Positions 15,934-24,413 of a DNA stretch of 42,566 bases are shown in pieces. Under the pieces are notes generated by a model, which had not been told where the DNA came from, did no database searches, and worked only from the letters and a program-made list of their open reading frames with translations. The position numbers and the translations under genes were made by a program. Source of the DNA: Micromonospora noduli (lineage in GTDB: Bacteria > Actinomycetota > Actinomycetes > Mycobacteriales > Micromonosporaceae); assembly GCF_003264365.1 (NCBI RefSeq), contig NZ_PYAK01000053.1:1-42566 (forward strand), in the 5' to 3' direction. Position 1 is the first letter of the stretch. The number at the start of each line of letters is the position of its first letter.

Positions 15934-17284
15934 ACAGGTGGTGGCCCCGCCACCTCGTGTGCTCCTCCTCCGCGGCGAGCTGCTCCTCGAACGCCGTCTG
16001 CCGAACGCCGGCGCGGCGCCGGGAGTCGACGACCGTCTGCGCGGCCACGACCAGCGCCGCGGCCAGGGCCAACATGCCCAACGCGATCAGCTCGGGCAGC
16101 GACCCGGCAACCGGCACCAGCGCGACCAGCAGCAGGATCCCGCCGATGGTGGGCCAGCGGGGGGCGCCGAGCATCAGCCGGCCGAGCACGATGAGCGCGA
16201 GCAGGTAGAGCGCGACCCCTCCGTAGAGCGCCAGCAGGTCGAAGCTCGGCAGCGGAACGCCCCAGCTCGGTGTGGTGGGATCGGCGCCTTCGTGGATCAG
16301 CCCCTTGAGACCGAGCGCGAAGAGGATGACGCCGGCGATGACCGGCAGGTGCAGGTAGCTGTAGGCGTTGCGGGCCAGGATGGCGCGCGCGTCCGGGTCG
16401 CGGGTGCGGTGCAGGGTCTGTTCCATGCCGAGCGCCAGGGTGTCGAAGTACGCCCACCACATCGCGGCGGCCACCGCGATGCCGAGGACCGCGGCGAACA
16501 GCACCGGCCAGGTCAGCGGCAGACCCGCGCTCGCGCCGGGGCTGAACCCGAGCGCGATGATGGCCTCGCCGAGGGCGACCAGGACGATCTGACCGTGCCG
16601 CTCGGCCCAGTGCCCGGCGGAGAGCACCGTCCACCCGGTGCCCCGCAGCGCCAGTCCGGCCCCGTACTCCACGCCAATGGCCGCGAGCCAGCACAGCAGG
16701 CGGGCCACCGACTCGGCTGTTCCGTCGAAGAGCCGCTGCGGCAGCAACCCGGCGACCACGATGAGGCCCGTGGCCACGAGCGCCGGCAGGGCGAGCAGCT
16801 GCCAGCGTCGGCGCACGTCGCGGTTCCGGCGGCCGATCCACAGGAAGATCACACTCTCGCTCACCCGCACCAGGAAGTAGCAGGTTGCGAAGACCAGCGG
16901 ACCGAACAGCCCACCGGGACGGTCGACGAACGCCTTCGGCAGACTCAACGCCAGCACGAAGGCGGCGGCGATGGTGACGAAGCCGACCGCCGGGACGATG
17001 CCCTGGTCGGTACGGATCAGATTGCCCAGCACGGCGAACCCCGACCAGCACCACCAGAGCAGGGCCAGCAGCACCAGGCACCGGACCAGGCCCCGGGCGG
17101 TCGGATTGTCGGAGGTGGCCGTGGTGACGTGCAGGAACGCGAAGACGAAGACCAGGTCGTAGAAGAGCTCCAGCGGGGTCGCCCGCGAGCCCGGCGCACT
17201 CCGGCGGACTCCGCGTGTCCCGCCACCCTGGTCCACCAGGAGAGTCTGGCAGCCGAACCAGGGCGAATGACATATTCCCGGCAT
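15932..17284 (-). CDS. Low-temperature-requirement A (LtrA) family membrane protein
   Basis: 450 residues with about 10-12 hydrophobic segments. The N-terminal TPLELFYDLVFVFAFLHVTT (about residues 36-55), GHWAERHGQIVLVALGEAII near 230 and WWAYFD near 280 are the conserved signature of LtrA proteins, named for a Listeria gene needed for growth in the cold; the transport or enzymatic function is unknown. The C-terminus is charged and Glu-rich. The start ATG 17284 lacks a clear ribosome-binding site; GTG 17236 (VDQGGGTRGV) is an alternative closer to the family. It stands alone on the minus strand, between the acyl-CoA synthetase and the MocR regulator. Confidence 0.85.
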   Translation of the reverse strand: MPGICHSPWFGCQTLLVDQGGGTRGVRRSAPGSRATPLELFYDLVFVFAFLHVTTATSDNPTARGLVRCLVLLALLWWCWSGFAVLGNLIRTDQGIVPAVGFVTIAAAFVLALSLPKAFVDRPGGLFGPLVFATCYFLVRVSESVIFLWIGRRNRDVRRRWQLLALPALVATGLIVVAGLLPQRLFDGTAESVARLLCWLAAIGVEYGAGLALRGTGWTVLSAGHWAERHGQIVLVALGEAIIALGFSPGASAGLPLTWPVLFAAVLGIAVAAAMWWAYFDTLALGMEQTLHRTRDPDARAILARNAYSYLHLPVIAGVILFALGLKGLIHEGADPTTPSWGVPLPSFDLLALYGGVALYLLALIVLGRLMLGAPRWPTIGGILLLVALVPVAGSLPELIALGMLALAAALVVAAQTVVDSRRRAGVRQTAFEEQLAAEEEHTRWRGHHL

Positions 17285-17324
17285 AATGGTGCCGGCGGAT
17301 GCCGATGGTTTGTTGGGCGCCGGC

Positions 17325-18779
17325 TCAGGCGATGACGGCGGGCTCCCGCCACCGCTGGCGGCCGGCCCGGTCCAGGTCGTAGCGGATCGCCGCGATCCGC
17401 CCGACGGCCTCCACGAGGTCCGCCGCGGGCAGTGTGAAGGGCAGCCGCAGGAAGCGCTCCAGGGTGCCGTCCAGGCCGAACCGGGGGCCGGGGGCCAGCC
17501 GTACGCCGACCTCCTCCGCGGCCCGGGCCAGCGCGCTCGAGACCGGGCCGTCCAACTCGGCCCAGAGCGTCACGCCACCCCGTGGCACGGTGACCCGCCA
17601 CTCCGGCAGTTGGTGCGCCAGCGCGCCGAGCAGGGCGTCGCGCTGGACGGCCAACTGGACGCGGCGGTCGGCGACGATGGCCTCGGCGTCGGCGAGCAGG
17701 TGCACCGCGACCAGTTGGTCCAGCACCGGGCTGGCCATGTCGACCCCGACCCGCACGGCGGCCAGCCGCTGCACCTGCGGCGCGGACGCGCGCACCCAGC
17801 CGATCCGCAGGCCACCCCAGTAGGGCTTGCTCATCCCGCCGATGCTGACCACGCGGCTGTGCCGGTCGTAGGTGGCGACCGGGGGTGGCACCTCGGTGCC
17901 GTCCATGGACAGGTCCACGAAGGACTCGTCGATGATCAGATCGGTGCCGACCGCGTGCGCGGCGGCCACCACGCGCTCGCGCAGCGAGGCGGGCATCAGG
18001 TGCCCCGTCGGGTTCTGGAACTCCGGAATCAGGTAGGCCAGCTTGGGCCGGGTCTGTCGGAGACTGCCCAGCAGCAGGTCGGGCTCCCAGCCGGCGTCGG
18101 CGGCCAGCCCGTGGGTGCTGATCCGGGCCCGCCGGCCGGCCAGCGCGGCGAGGGCGTTGGGGTAGGTCGGGGACTCGACCAGCACGGTGCCGCCCGGGGC
18201 CAGGGCGAGCCGCAGCACCAGATCCAGTGCGTGCTGGGTGCCGCTGGTGACCATGATCTGGTCGGCCGAGGTGGGCAGACCCCGCGCGGTGTACGCGTCG
18301 GCCACCGCCTCGCGCAGCTCGATGATGCCGGTCGGGTGGTAACCGGCCCCGCTCAGGTAGCGGGGCAGGTCCTCGGCGGCGGCCCGCGCGGCCGACAGCA
18401 GTTGCGGCGGGGCGGCCAGCGCCGCCACGCCGAGGTCGAGCATCTCCCGGTCGTCCAGCGGGGTCCAGAGGCCGGTGCTGGCCACCCGGTGGTTGCCGGG
18501 CAGCATCGTCCAACTGCCGGCGCCCCGCCGGCTGGCCAGGTGCCCGGTCTCGCGTAGCTGCCGGTAGGCGGCGGTGACAGTGGTCCGGCTGATCCGCAGC
18601 GCCTCGGCCAGCTCCCGTTCGGCCGGGAGGCGGACGCCCAGCGGCAGCCGGCCGTCGGCGAGCAGCCCGCGCACCGAGCCGGCCAGCGCGGCGTAGTCCG
18701 GGCTGCGGCGGCGGCCCGGCAGGGCATGCCACTGCCCGAGCAGACGGGCCAATTGGACGCCGCGCACCTGCCCAGTCAT
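17325..18779 (-). CDS. MocR-type regulator (GntR DNA-binding domain fused to PLP aminotransferase fold)
   Basis: 484 residues from ATG 18779, preceded by GGAGGAG. The N-terminal winged helix (about 30-88: LPLGVRLPAERELAEALRIS, RTTVTAAYRQLRETG) is GntR-like; the remainder is a class I aminotransferase fold with the likely PLP lysine K318 in IGGMSKPYWGGLRIGW, plus NPTGH (256-260) and the pre-lysine IIDESF. Regulators of this kind sense PLP or an amino compound bound to it. It is divergent from a YczE-type membrane protein, 59 bp away; this pairing is known for the YczR branch of MocR regulators, and the control target is therefore probably that gene. Effector unknown. Confidence 0.92.
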   Translation of the reverse strand: MTGQVRGVQLARLLGQWHALPGRRRSPDYAALAGSVRGLLADGRLPLGVRLPAERELAEALRISRTTVTAAYRQLRETGHLASRRGAGSWTMLPGNHRVASTGLWTPLDDREMLDLGVAALAAPPQLLSAARAAAEDLPRYLSGAGYHPTGIIELREAVADAYTARGLPTSADQIMVTSGTQHALDLVLRLALAPGGTVLVESPTYPNALAALAGRRARISTHGLAADAGWEPDLLLGSLRQTRPKLAYLIPEFQNPTGHLMPASLRERVVAAAHAVGTDLIIDESFVDLSMDGTEVPPPVATYDRHSRVVSIGGMSKPYWGGLRIGWVRASAPQVQRLAAVRVGVDMASPVLDQLVAVHLLADAEAIVADRRVQLAVQRDALLGALAHQLPEWRVTVPRGGVTLWAELDGPVSSALARAAEEVGVRLAPGPRFGLDGTLERFLRLPFTLPAADLVEAVGRIAAIRYDLDRAGRQRWREPAVIA

Positions 18780-18794
18780 AGCCACTCCTCCGAT

Positions 18795-18831
18795 ATTGGC
18801 TTCTTCCTCGACGAGGATTGGCACCTAGGGT
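18795..18831. promoter_or_regulatory. Direct repeats ATTGGC and -10 in the MocR/YczE intergenic region
   Basis: ATTGGC occurs at 18795-18800 and 18817-18822, 22 bp apart (about two helical turns), in the same orientation. MocR regulators such as GabR and PdxR bind direct repeats, so this is a candidate operator. TAGGGT (18826-18831) is 7 nt before the ATG at 18839 and is the likely -10 of the membrane protein gene. Confidence 0.55.
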
Positions 18832-18838
18832 GGCATGC

Positions 18839-19510
18839 ATGGCACTGCTTGGCAATCTGCGGCACCGGCCGGTTCGACGGTTGGTCCAGCTCTACCTCGG
18901 GCTCACGCTCTACGGCGTCAGCATGGCCCTGATGATCCGTTCCGATCTGGGCCTCGACCCGTGGGACGTGTTCCACCAGGGGCTCTCCGAGCTGACCGGG
19001 CTCTCCTTCGGCACTGTCACCATCGGCGTCGGCGCGCTGGTCCTGCTGCTCTGGATCCCGCTGCGGCAGCGGCCCGGCCTCGGCACGGTCAGCAACGTCG
19101 TGGTGATCGGTCTGGTCGTGGACGCCACACTGGCCCTGCTGCCCGCGGCTGGCCCGCTCAGCGTCCAGATCGCGATGCTGGTCACCGGGATCGTCGCCAA
19201 CGGCGCGGCCACCGCTCTCTACCTCGGCGCCCAGTTGGGGCCCGGCCCCCGCGACGGTCTGATGACCGGGTACGTGGCCCGCCGGCCCGGCCGGTCGATC
19301 CGACTGGTGCGCACCGTCATCGAGGTCACAGTGCTGGCGCTGGGCGCGCTGCTCGGCGGCACCGTCGGCGTGGGAACCGTCGCGTACGCGCTCGCCATCG
19401 GTCCGTTGGCCCAGTTCTTCATCCCGCTGTTCGCCGTGCCGGAGGGCACCGAGCCGGACAGCGCCGCGCCCCAGCCGGGCAACCCCGCGCCGGCCACCCC
19501 GGCCGGCTGA
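18839..19510 (+). CDS. YczE/YyaS/YitT-family membrane protein
   Basis: 223 residues from ATG 18839 (MALLGNLRHRPVRRLVQLYL), with five to six hydrophobic segments. Conserved family stretches are YGVSMALMIRSDLGLDPWDV near residue 26-45 and LGPGPRDGLM near 133, the latter a YczE hallmark. The function is unproven; a transport role has been suggested for paired YczR/YczE genes. The start was chosen because a -10 element (TAGGGT) lies 7 nt upstream, which points to a leaderless message; a TTG at 18818 in the same frame would place the start inside the operator region. Its C-terminus is Pro/Ala-rich. Confidence 0.85.
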   Translation: MALLGNLRHRPVRRLVQLYLGLTLYGVSMALMIRSDLGLDPWDVFHQGLSELTGLSFGTVTIGVGALVLLLWIPLRQRPGLGTVSNVVVIGLVVDATLALLPAAGPLSVQIAMLVTGIVANGAATALYLGAQLGPGPRDGLMTGYVARRPGRSIRLVRTVIEVTVLALGALLGGTVGVGTVAYALAIGPLAQFFIPLFAVPEGTEPDSAAPQPGNPAPATPAG

Positions 19511-19611
19511 ACCCTCACCGACCGTCCGCGAACCGGTACGTGGCGGTGGTACCGCGCACCTGTTGGCGGGTGGGTGTTCCCTTCCGCGACGCGCGCCGTC
19601 ATCATCTCTGC

Positions 19612-20073
19612 ATGGGGGAGAACGGTTGGCGCTGGAACGACGCCTGGATCTTCGTGTCGCTAGTCATCGCGAGCGGTGCCGGACGGCACCGTCGGTCGGC
19701 GACAAGCCGGCGGCCGGAGGGCGTCCGCCTGACCGACGTGCTCTCCACCGCCGATCACCTCAACCACGCGATTCCGCAGCGACACGAGGTGGAGGCCGCG
19801 GTCCAGCGGCTGGTCGGCGCCGGGCTGGTCAGCGTCGCCGACGGCTGGTTCCGGATCACCGCCGAGGGTGAGCAGCTGTGGCGTACCCGCCCACGCGCGG
19901 GTGTGGCGACCATGGTGGACACCGTGCAGGGAGTGTTGACCCGCCGGCACGCGCCCGGCAGCGCGGACTGGATCCTGGACGAGGCCGACCACGCGGCTGC
20001 CGTCCAGGAGTACGCGGTCCGTTCGATTCCCACCCCGCGTCGGTCACCGGAGGGGCACTCCGGGGAGCGCTGA
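19612..20073 (+). CDS. Small winged-helix-like hypothetical protein
   Basis: 153 residues from ATG 19612. It begins WRWNDAWIFVSLVIASG, which looks like a buried helix rather than a true membrane span; RLTDVLSTADHLNHAIPQRH, EVEAAVQRLVGAGLVSVADG and WFRITAEGEQLWR (about 45-105) have the helix-helix-helix-wing pattern of PadR or MarR-like DNA-binding folds. I do not recognise a named family. The C-terminus (SIPTPRRSPEGHSGER) is likely disordered. It converges with hisF, with only 5 nt between stop codons and a palindrome covering both. Confidence 0.65.
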   Translation: MGENGWRWNDAWIFVSLVIASGAGRHRRSATSRRPEGVRLTDVLSTADHLNHAIPQRHEVEAAVQRLVGAGLVSVADGWFRITAEGEQLWRTRPRAGVATMVDTVQGVLTRRHAPGSADWILDEADHAAAVQEYAVRSIPTPRRSPEGHSGER

Positions 20074-20085
20074 GCTGCTCAGCGC
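20067..20085. terminator. Palindrome across two convergent stop codons
   Basis: GCGCTGAGC, T, GCTCAGCGC: perfect 9-bp arms. It contains the TGA of the winged-helix-like gene (20071-20073) and, on the other strand, the TGA of hisF (20079-20081). Likely a bidirectional terminator, though there is no T-tract. Confidence 0.6.
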
Positions 20086-20846
20086 ACCGGATGGCCGCCG
20101 AGGCGCAGCGCGTCCTTGACCTCGGCGACGGTCAGCTCGCCGAAGTGGAAGACGCTGGCGGCGAGCACCGCGTCCGCGCCGGCGCCGATCGCGGGCGGAA
20201 AGTGGGCCACCTCGCCGGCGCCTCCACTGGCCACCACCGGCACGTCCACCACCGCGCGCACCGCGGCGATCAGCTCCAGGTCGAAGCCCGCCTTGGTGCC
20301 GTCGGCGTCCATCGAGTTGAGCAGGATCTCCCCCGCGCCCAACTCGGCGCCCCGGTGCGCCCACCACACGGCGTCGATGCCGGTGCCACGCCGACCCCCG
20401 TGGGTGGTGACCTCGAAGCCGCTGGGCGTGCCGCCGTTCGGCGAGCGCCGCACGTCGAGGGAGAGCACGAGCACCTGCCGGCCGAACCGGTCGGCGATCT
20501 CGGCGATCAGCTCCGGACGGGCGATGGCGGCGGTGTTCACGCCGACCTTGTCCGCACCGGCGCGCAGCAGCGTGTCCACGTCGGCGACCTGCCGGACCCC
20601 ACCGCCGACGGTCAGTGGGATGAACACCGACTCGGCGGTGCGGCGCACCACGTCGAGCATGGTGCCCCGGTCGCTGGAGGACGCGGTGACGTCGAGGAAG
20701 GTCAACTCGTCCGCGCCGGCCCGGTCGTACGCGGCGGCCAGCTCCACCGGATCGCCGGCGTCACGCAGGTCGAGGAAGTTGACCCCCTTGACCACCCGCC
20801 CGGCGTCCACGTCCAGACAGGGGATCACCCGTACCGCCACCGTCAT
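20079..20846 (-). CDS. hisF: Imidazole glycerol phosphate synthase cyclase subunit
   Basis: 255-residue (beta/alpha)8 barrel that uses ammonia delivered by HisH to turn PRFAR into imidazole glycerol phosphate and AICAR. Catalytic D12 (VRVIPCLDVD) and D131 (LVLSLDVRR) are in place, as are the phosphate-binding loops PLTVGGGVR (77-85) and PVVASGGAG. The ATG at 20846 is 6 nt after TAGGCT (20853-20858), consistent with a leaderless message. It is separated from the other his genes by the ohrR-ohr-curA module and has its own promoter, immediately after a 34-bp palindrome. Confidence 0.97.
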   Translation of the reverse strand: MTVAVRVIPCLDVDAGRVVKGVNFLDLRDAGDPVELAAAYDRAGADELTFLDVTASSSDRGTMLDVVRRTAESVFIPLTVGGGVRQVADVDTLLRAGADKVGVNTAAIARPELIAEIADRFGRQVLVLSLDVRRSPNGGTPSGFEVTTHGGRRGTGIDAVWWAHRGAELGAGEILLNSMDADGTKAGFDLELIAAVRAVVDVPVVASGGAGEVAHFPPAIGAGADAVLAASVFHFGELTVAEVKDALRLGGHPVR

Positions 20847-20872
20847 GCCGCGAGCCTATCCTCCGCACGCGG

Positions 20873-20906
20873 CACGGCGGTCGACCCGATCGGGTCGACC
20901 GCCGTG
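20873..20906. terminator. 34-bp perfect palindrome between curA-like gene and hisF
   Basis: Arms of 17 bp (20873-20889 and 20890-20906), beginning CACGGCGGTCGACCCGA and completely symmetric. It is 13 nt after the stop of the oxidoreductase gene, so a terminator is likely. It also covers the place where the -35 of hisF should be (about 20876-20881), so an operator or attenuator role is possible. Confidence 0.75.
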
Positions 20907-20919
20907 AGAGAGGTCTGCG

Positions 20920-21915
20920 TCACACGCGGACGAGCATCTTGCCGAGGTTGTCGCCGCGCAGCACGCCGATGAACGCCTCCGGAGCGTTCTCGATGCCGTC
21001 CACGATCGTCTCGTCGTAGGACAGCGTGCCGTCGCGCAGCCAGCCCGAGACGTCGCGCACGAACGCCGCCCGCACGTCGTTGTGGTCGTTGACCAGGAAG
21101 CCGCGCAGGGTGAGCCGCTTGCCGATGACCAGCGCCAGGTTGCGCGGGGCGGCCGGCGGCTCGGTGGCGTTGTACTGCGAGATCATGCCGCAGATGGCCG
21201 CCCGGCCGTGCAGGTTCATGGCCGAGATCGCGGCCTCCAGGTGGTCACCCCCGACGTTGTCGAAGTAGACGTCGACGCCCTCCGGGGCGGCCGCCCGCAG
21301 CGACTCGCGGACCCCGTCGTGGTAGTCGAAGGCGGCGTCGAAGCCCAGCGCCCGCAGCCGCTCGACCTTGGCCGGCGAGCCGGCACTGCCGATCACCCGG
21401 CCGGCACCCTTGAGCTTGGCGATCTGGCCGACCAGGCTGCCCACCGCGCCAGCCGCGGCGGAGACGAAGACCGTCTCGCCGGGCTTCATCGCGGCCACCT
21501 CCAGCAGACCGGCGTACGCGGTCAACCCGGTCATGCCGAGCACGCTCAGGTACGCGCTGACCGGGGCGATGCTCGGGTCGACGGGGCGGGCCGCGGCGGC
21601 GTCGAGCAGCGCGTACTCCCGCCAGCCCAGCCCGTGCAGGACCGTGGTCCCGACGGCGATGTCCGCCGCCTCGCTGGCCACCACCTCACCGATCGCGGCA
21701 CCGTCGAGCGGCGCGTCGAGCGCGAACGGCGGCACGTACGACTTGACGTCGTTCATCCGTCCGCGCATGTACGGGTCGACGGACATGTACTGGTTGCGGA
21801 CCACGATCTGGCCCGGTCCGGGCGTCGGGACCTCGGTCTCGACGAGCCGGAAGGTGTCTTCGGTGGGCCAGCCCTGGGGGCGGCTGGCCAGGTGGATCTC
21901 ACGGTTGCTGGTCAC
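20920..21915 (-). CDS. CurA/YncB-type NADP-dependent oxidoreductase
   Basis: 331 residues, zinc-free medium-chain dehydrogenase/reductase fold. RPQGWPTEDTFRLVETEVPT and NQYMSVDPYMRGRM near the N-terminus are the signature of the CurA, leukotriene B4 12-hydroxydehydrogenase-like branch, which reduces double bonds of alpha,beta-unsaturated carbonyls with NADPH. The nucleotide loop is AAAGAVGSLVGQIAK; FDNVGGDHLEA and MISQYN follow. The start GTG 21915 (VTSNREIHLASRPQGW) fits the family, with AGAGG 11 nt upstream. It follows ohr by 47 nt and may act on lipid aldehydes or enones formed during peroxide stress (inference). Confidence 0.9.
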   Translation of the reverse strand: MTSNREIHLASRPQGWPTEDTFRLVETEVPTPGPGQIVVRNQYMSVDPYMRGRMNDVKSYVPPFALDAPLDGAAIGEVVASEAADIAVGTTVLHGLGWREYALLDAAAARPVDPSIAPVSAYLSVLGMTGLTAYAGLLEVAAMKPGETVFVSAAAGAVGSLVGQIAKLKGAGRVIGSAGSPAKVERLRALGFDAAFDYHDGVRESLRAAAPEGVDVYFDNVGGDHLEAAISAMNLHGRAAICGMISQYNATEPPAAPRNLALVIGKRLTLRGFLVNDHNDVRAAFVRDVSGWLRDGTLSYDETIVDGIENAPEAFIGVLRGDNLGKMLVRV

Positions 21916-21962
21916 GGTGTGGTCGTCCTCTCGTCCGCGGATGGGGGCCTGGGGCCGCGAGG

Positions 21963-22394
<432 letters not shown>

Positions 22395-22399
22395 GGTGG

Positions 22400-22846
22400 T
22401 CACTGCTCCTTCTGTCGGTGGATGGTGTCGGTGACCCGGGTGAGGGTGTCGCGCAGCGCGACGAGCTCGTCGAAGCCCAGCCCGGTGGCCTGCGCGATCC
22501 GCAGCGGGACATCGCAGACCCGCTCGCGCAGCGCCCGGCCCTGCTCGGTGAGGCCCACCTCGACCCGCCGCTCGTCACGGGCCGACCGCCGCCGCACCAC
22601 CAGACCCGCCCCCTCCAGCCGTTTGAGCAGCGGGGAGAGCGTGCCGGAGTCCAGCCGCAGCTCGGTGCCCAACTCGGACACCGTGGGGGCGTCGTCGGGA
22701 CGCTCCCAGAGCACCAGCAGCGCCAGGTACTGCGGGTAGGTCAGACCGACCTCGTCGAGGATCGGCCGGTAGACGTCGGTCAGTGCGCGCGACGCGGCGT
22801 AGAGCGCGAAGCACACCTGCCGGCGCAGCACCAGGTCATCGGTCAC
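22400..22846 (-). CDS. ohrR: MarR-family organic peroxide sensor OhrR
   Basis: 148 residues from GTG 22846. The peroxide-sensing cysteine C12 lies in RRQVCFALYAASRALTDVYR, and Tyr residues of the sensing pocket are present (ALYAAS, DVYRP). The winged helix spans about 50-100 (PTVSELGTELRLDSGTLSPL, LLKRLEGAGLVVRRRSARDE), with the DER motif in the wing. Oxidation of the Cys releases it from DNA. TACCTT (22853-22858) is 6 nt before GTG 22846, so the message is probably leaderless, and an 18-bp palindrome covers the -35 position. GTG 22849 is an alternative start. Confidence 0.93.
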   Translation of the reverse strand: MTDDLVLRRQVCFALYAASRALTDVYRPILDEVGLTYPQYLALLVLWERPDDAPTVSELGTELRLDSGTLSPLLKRLEGAGLVVRRRSARDERRVEVGLTEQGRALRERVCDVPLRIAQATGLGFDELVALRDTLTRVTDTIHRQKEQ

Positions 22847-22867
22847 CACTGAAAGGTAGCCCACAAT

Positions 22868-22885
22868 TAAGTTGTGCACAACTTA
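22868..22885. promoter_or_regulatory. Probable OhrR operator
   Basis: TAAGTTGTGCACAACTTA is a perfect 18-bp palindrome; the core TTGTGCACAA is typical of MarR-family sites. It overlaps a second, imperfect repeat CACAATTAAGTTGTG (22862-22876). Both cover the -35 zone of the ohrR promoter, consistent with autorepression and control of the ohr operon. Confidence 0.8.
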
Positions 22886-22927
22886 TCGGGCTGCGGAACG
22901 GCCCAGCGGGCCACCCGGGCGGGTACC

Positions 22928-23317
22928 TCAGCGATCGCCGAGGTACGCCTCCAACTCCACCTCGACCAGGTGCTCCGGGTCCAGCAGACCGGCCACCACC
23001 ACCAGGGTGGCCGCCGGCCGGACCGCGCCGAAGACCGCGTTGTGCGCCCGACCCACCTCGTCGGCGTGCAGCCGGTCCGTCACGTACATCCTGGTCCGGA
23101 CCACATCACCCGGCTCCGCACCCACCTCGGCGAGCGCGGCCAGCCCGATCCGCAGCGCCTGCGCGGTCTGCGCGGCCGCGTCACCGACGTGCACCACCCG
23201 GCCGTCCACAGTCGCCGTGCAACCGGCCGTCCAGGCCCGCTCACCGGCCCGGACCACCCGGGAGTACCCGTATCGCTGCTCCCACGGGCCGCCCGACCCC
23301 AGCCGGGTCGTCGTCAC
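22928..23317 (-). CDS. RidA/YjgF-family protein
   Basis: 129 residues from GTG 23317. YGYSRVVRAGERAWTAGCTA, TAQALRIGLAALAEVGAEPG, DVVRTRMYVTD and PAATLVVVAGLLDPEHLVEVEL follow the Rid-family pattern. RidA hydrolyses reactive enamines and imines released by PLP enzymes; the Arg in the RTRMYVTD region is present, but I cannot assign the exact Rid subgroup. The start overlaps the hisA stop (GTGA at 23314-23317), so it is coupled to histidine synthesis. In Salmonella the YjgF protein was linked to histidine and isoleucine metabolism, which makes the position notable. Confidence 0.88.
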   Translation of the reverse strand: MTTTRLGSGGPWEQRYGYSRVVRAGERAWTAGCTATVDGRVVHVGDAAAQTAQALRIGLAALAEVGAEPGDVVRTRMYVTDRLHADEVGRAHNAVFGAVRPAATLVVVAGLLDPEHLVEVELEAYLGDR

Positions 23318-24039
23318 GCCTCGGCCAGCGTCCGCAGCGCCTCGGCCACAGTGAATGCACCCGCGTAGAGCGCCTTGCCGGCGATCACGCCCTCCACCCC
23401 GGCCGACTCCAGAGTCGCCAACGCCCGCAGGTCGTCCAGGGTGGACACCCCGCCCGAGGCGATCACCGGCCGGTCCGTACGGGCACACACCTCGCGCAGC
23501 AGATCCAGGTTCGGCCCGCGCATCGTGCCGTCCTTGGTGATGTCGGTGACCACGTACCGACTCGCGCCCGCCTTGTCCAACCGCTCCAGCACCTCGTACA
23601 GGTCACCACCGTCGCGGGTCCAACCCCGCGCCGACAGGGTGTGACCCCGCACGTCCAACCCGATGGCCACCCGGTCGCCGTACTCCGCGACCACCCGGTC
23701 ACACCAGACCGGGTCCTCCAGGGCGGCGGTCCCGATGTTCACCCGGGCCGCTCCGGTGCCCAGCGCCGCGCGCAGCGACTCGTCATCACGGATGCCCCCG
23801 GAGAGCTCCACCTTCACGTCCAACTGGCGCACCACCTCCGCGAGCAGGTGCGCGTTGGTGCCCCGGCCGAACGCCGCGTCCAGGTCGACCAGGTGGATCC
23901 ACTCCGCGCCGTCCTGCTGCCAGGCCAGCGCCGCGTCCAACGGGTCGCCGTAGATGCTCTCGCTTCCGACGGCGCCCTGCACGAGCCGGACGGCCCGGCC
24001 GTCAGCGACATCCACGGCGGGTAACAGGGTGAGGCTCAA
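23314..24039 (-). CDS. priA: Phosphoribosyl isomerase A (HisA/TrpF bifunctional)
   Basis: 241-residue barrel. It isomerises ProFAR to PRFAR in histidine synthesis and, in actinobacteria without trpF, phosphoribosylanthranilate in tryptophan synthesis. Catalytic D10 (LLPAVDVADGRAVRL) and D170 (VVTDITKDGTMRG) are present. R138-G-W140 in SARGWTRDGGDLYE matches the loop (R143 and W145 in the Mycobacterium tuberculosis enzyme) that lets PriA accept the tryptophan substrate. No trpF is seen in the window, which fits. It lies 14 nt after a small membrane gene and overlaps ridA by 4 nt. Confidence 0.96.
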   Translation of the reverse strand: MSLTLLPAVDVADGRAVRLVQGAVGSESIYGDPLDAALAWQQDGAEWIHLVDLDAAFGRGTNAHLLAEVVRQLDVKVELSGGIRDDESLRAALGTGAARVNIGTAALEDPVWCDRVVAEYGDRVAIGLDVRGHTLSARGWTRDGGDLYEVLERLDKAGASRYVVTDITKDGTMRGPNLDLLREVCARTDRPVIASGGVSTLDDLRALATLESAGVEGVIAGKALYAGAFTVAEALRTLAEA

Positions 24040-24053
24040 GGTCTTCTCCTCGA

Positions 24054-24377
24054 TCAGGTACGACGGTCCAGGGCGATCACCACGATCGCCGGCAGTACGA
24101 GCAGCAGGAGCACGATCAGCGCGATACGCAACGCCAGGTTGTCGACGAACGTCCAGATCAGGATCAACGCCGCGCCGGTGAGCAGCACGATCGCGGCCCG
24201 CTCACCCCGAGTGTGCCGGGCCAGCCGCCCGGAGCGACCCCGCCGCAGCCGCGGCGTCAAGCTGCGGACCACAGCGCGACGGCGCTGCCGCCGGGCGACC
24301 TGGCGCTGCCGGACCGCCCGCTCCCGGGCCTGCTCCGCCTCCCGCTCCGCCCGCCGGCGGGCGCGCTCCCGGCTCAC
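24054..24377 (-). CDS. Small basic membrane protein within the his cluster
   Basis: 107 residues from GTG 24377. The N-terminal 58 residues are extremely Arg-rich (SRERARRRAEREAEQARERA), then come two hydrophobic segments (about 60-78 and 82-102) separated by two or three residues, and a short basic end (ALDRRT). This suggests a membrane hairpin with a cytoplasmic basic tail. I do not recognise a family. It is 36 nt after hisH and 14 nt before priA, on the same strand, and is probably cotranscribed with them. Confidence 0.75.
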   Translation of the reverse strand: MSRERARRRAEREAEQARERAVRQRQVARRQRRRAVVRSLTPRLRRGRSGRLARHTRGERAAIVLLTGAALILIWTFVDNLALRIALIVLLLLVLPAIVVIALDRRT

Positions 24378-24413
24378 CGCGACGCCCGCCGCTCGGGCAC
24401 CGCGCGACGGCGC

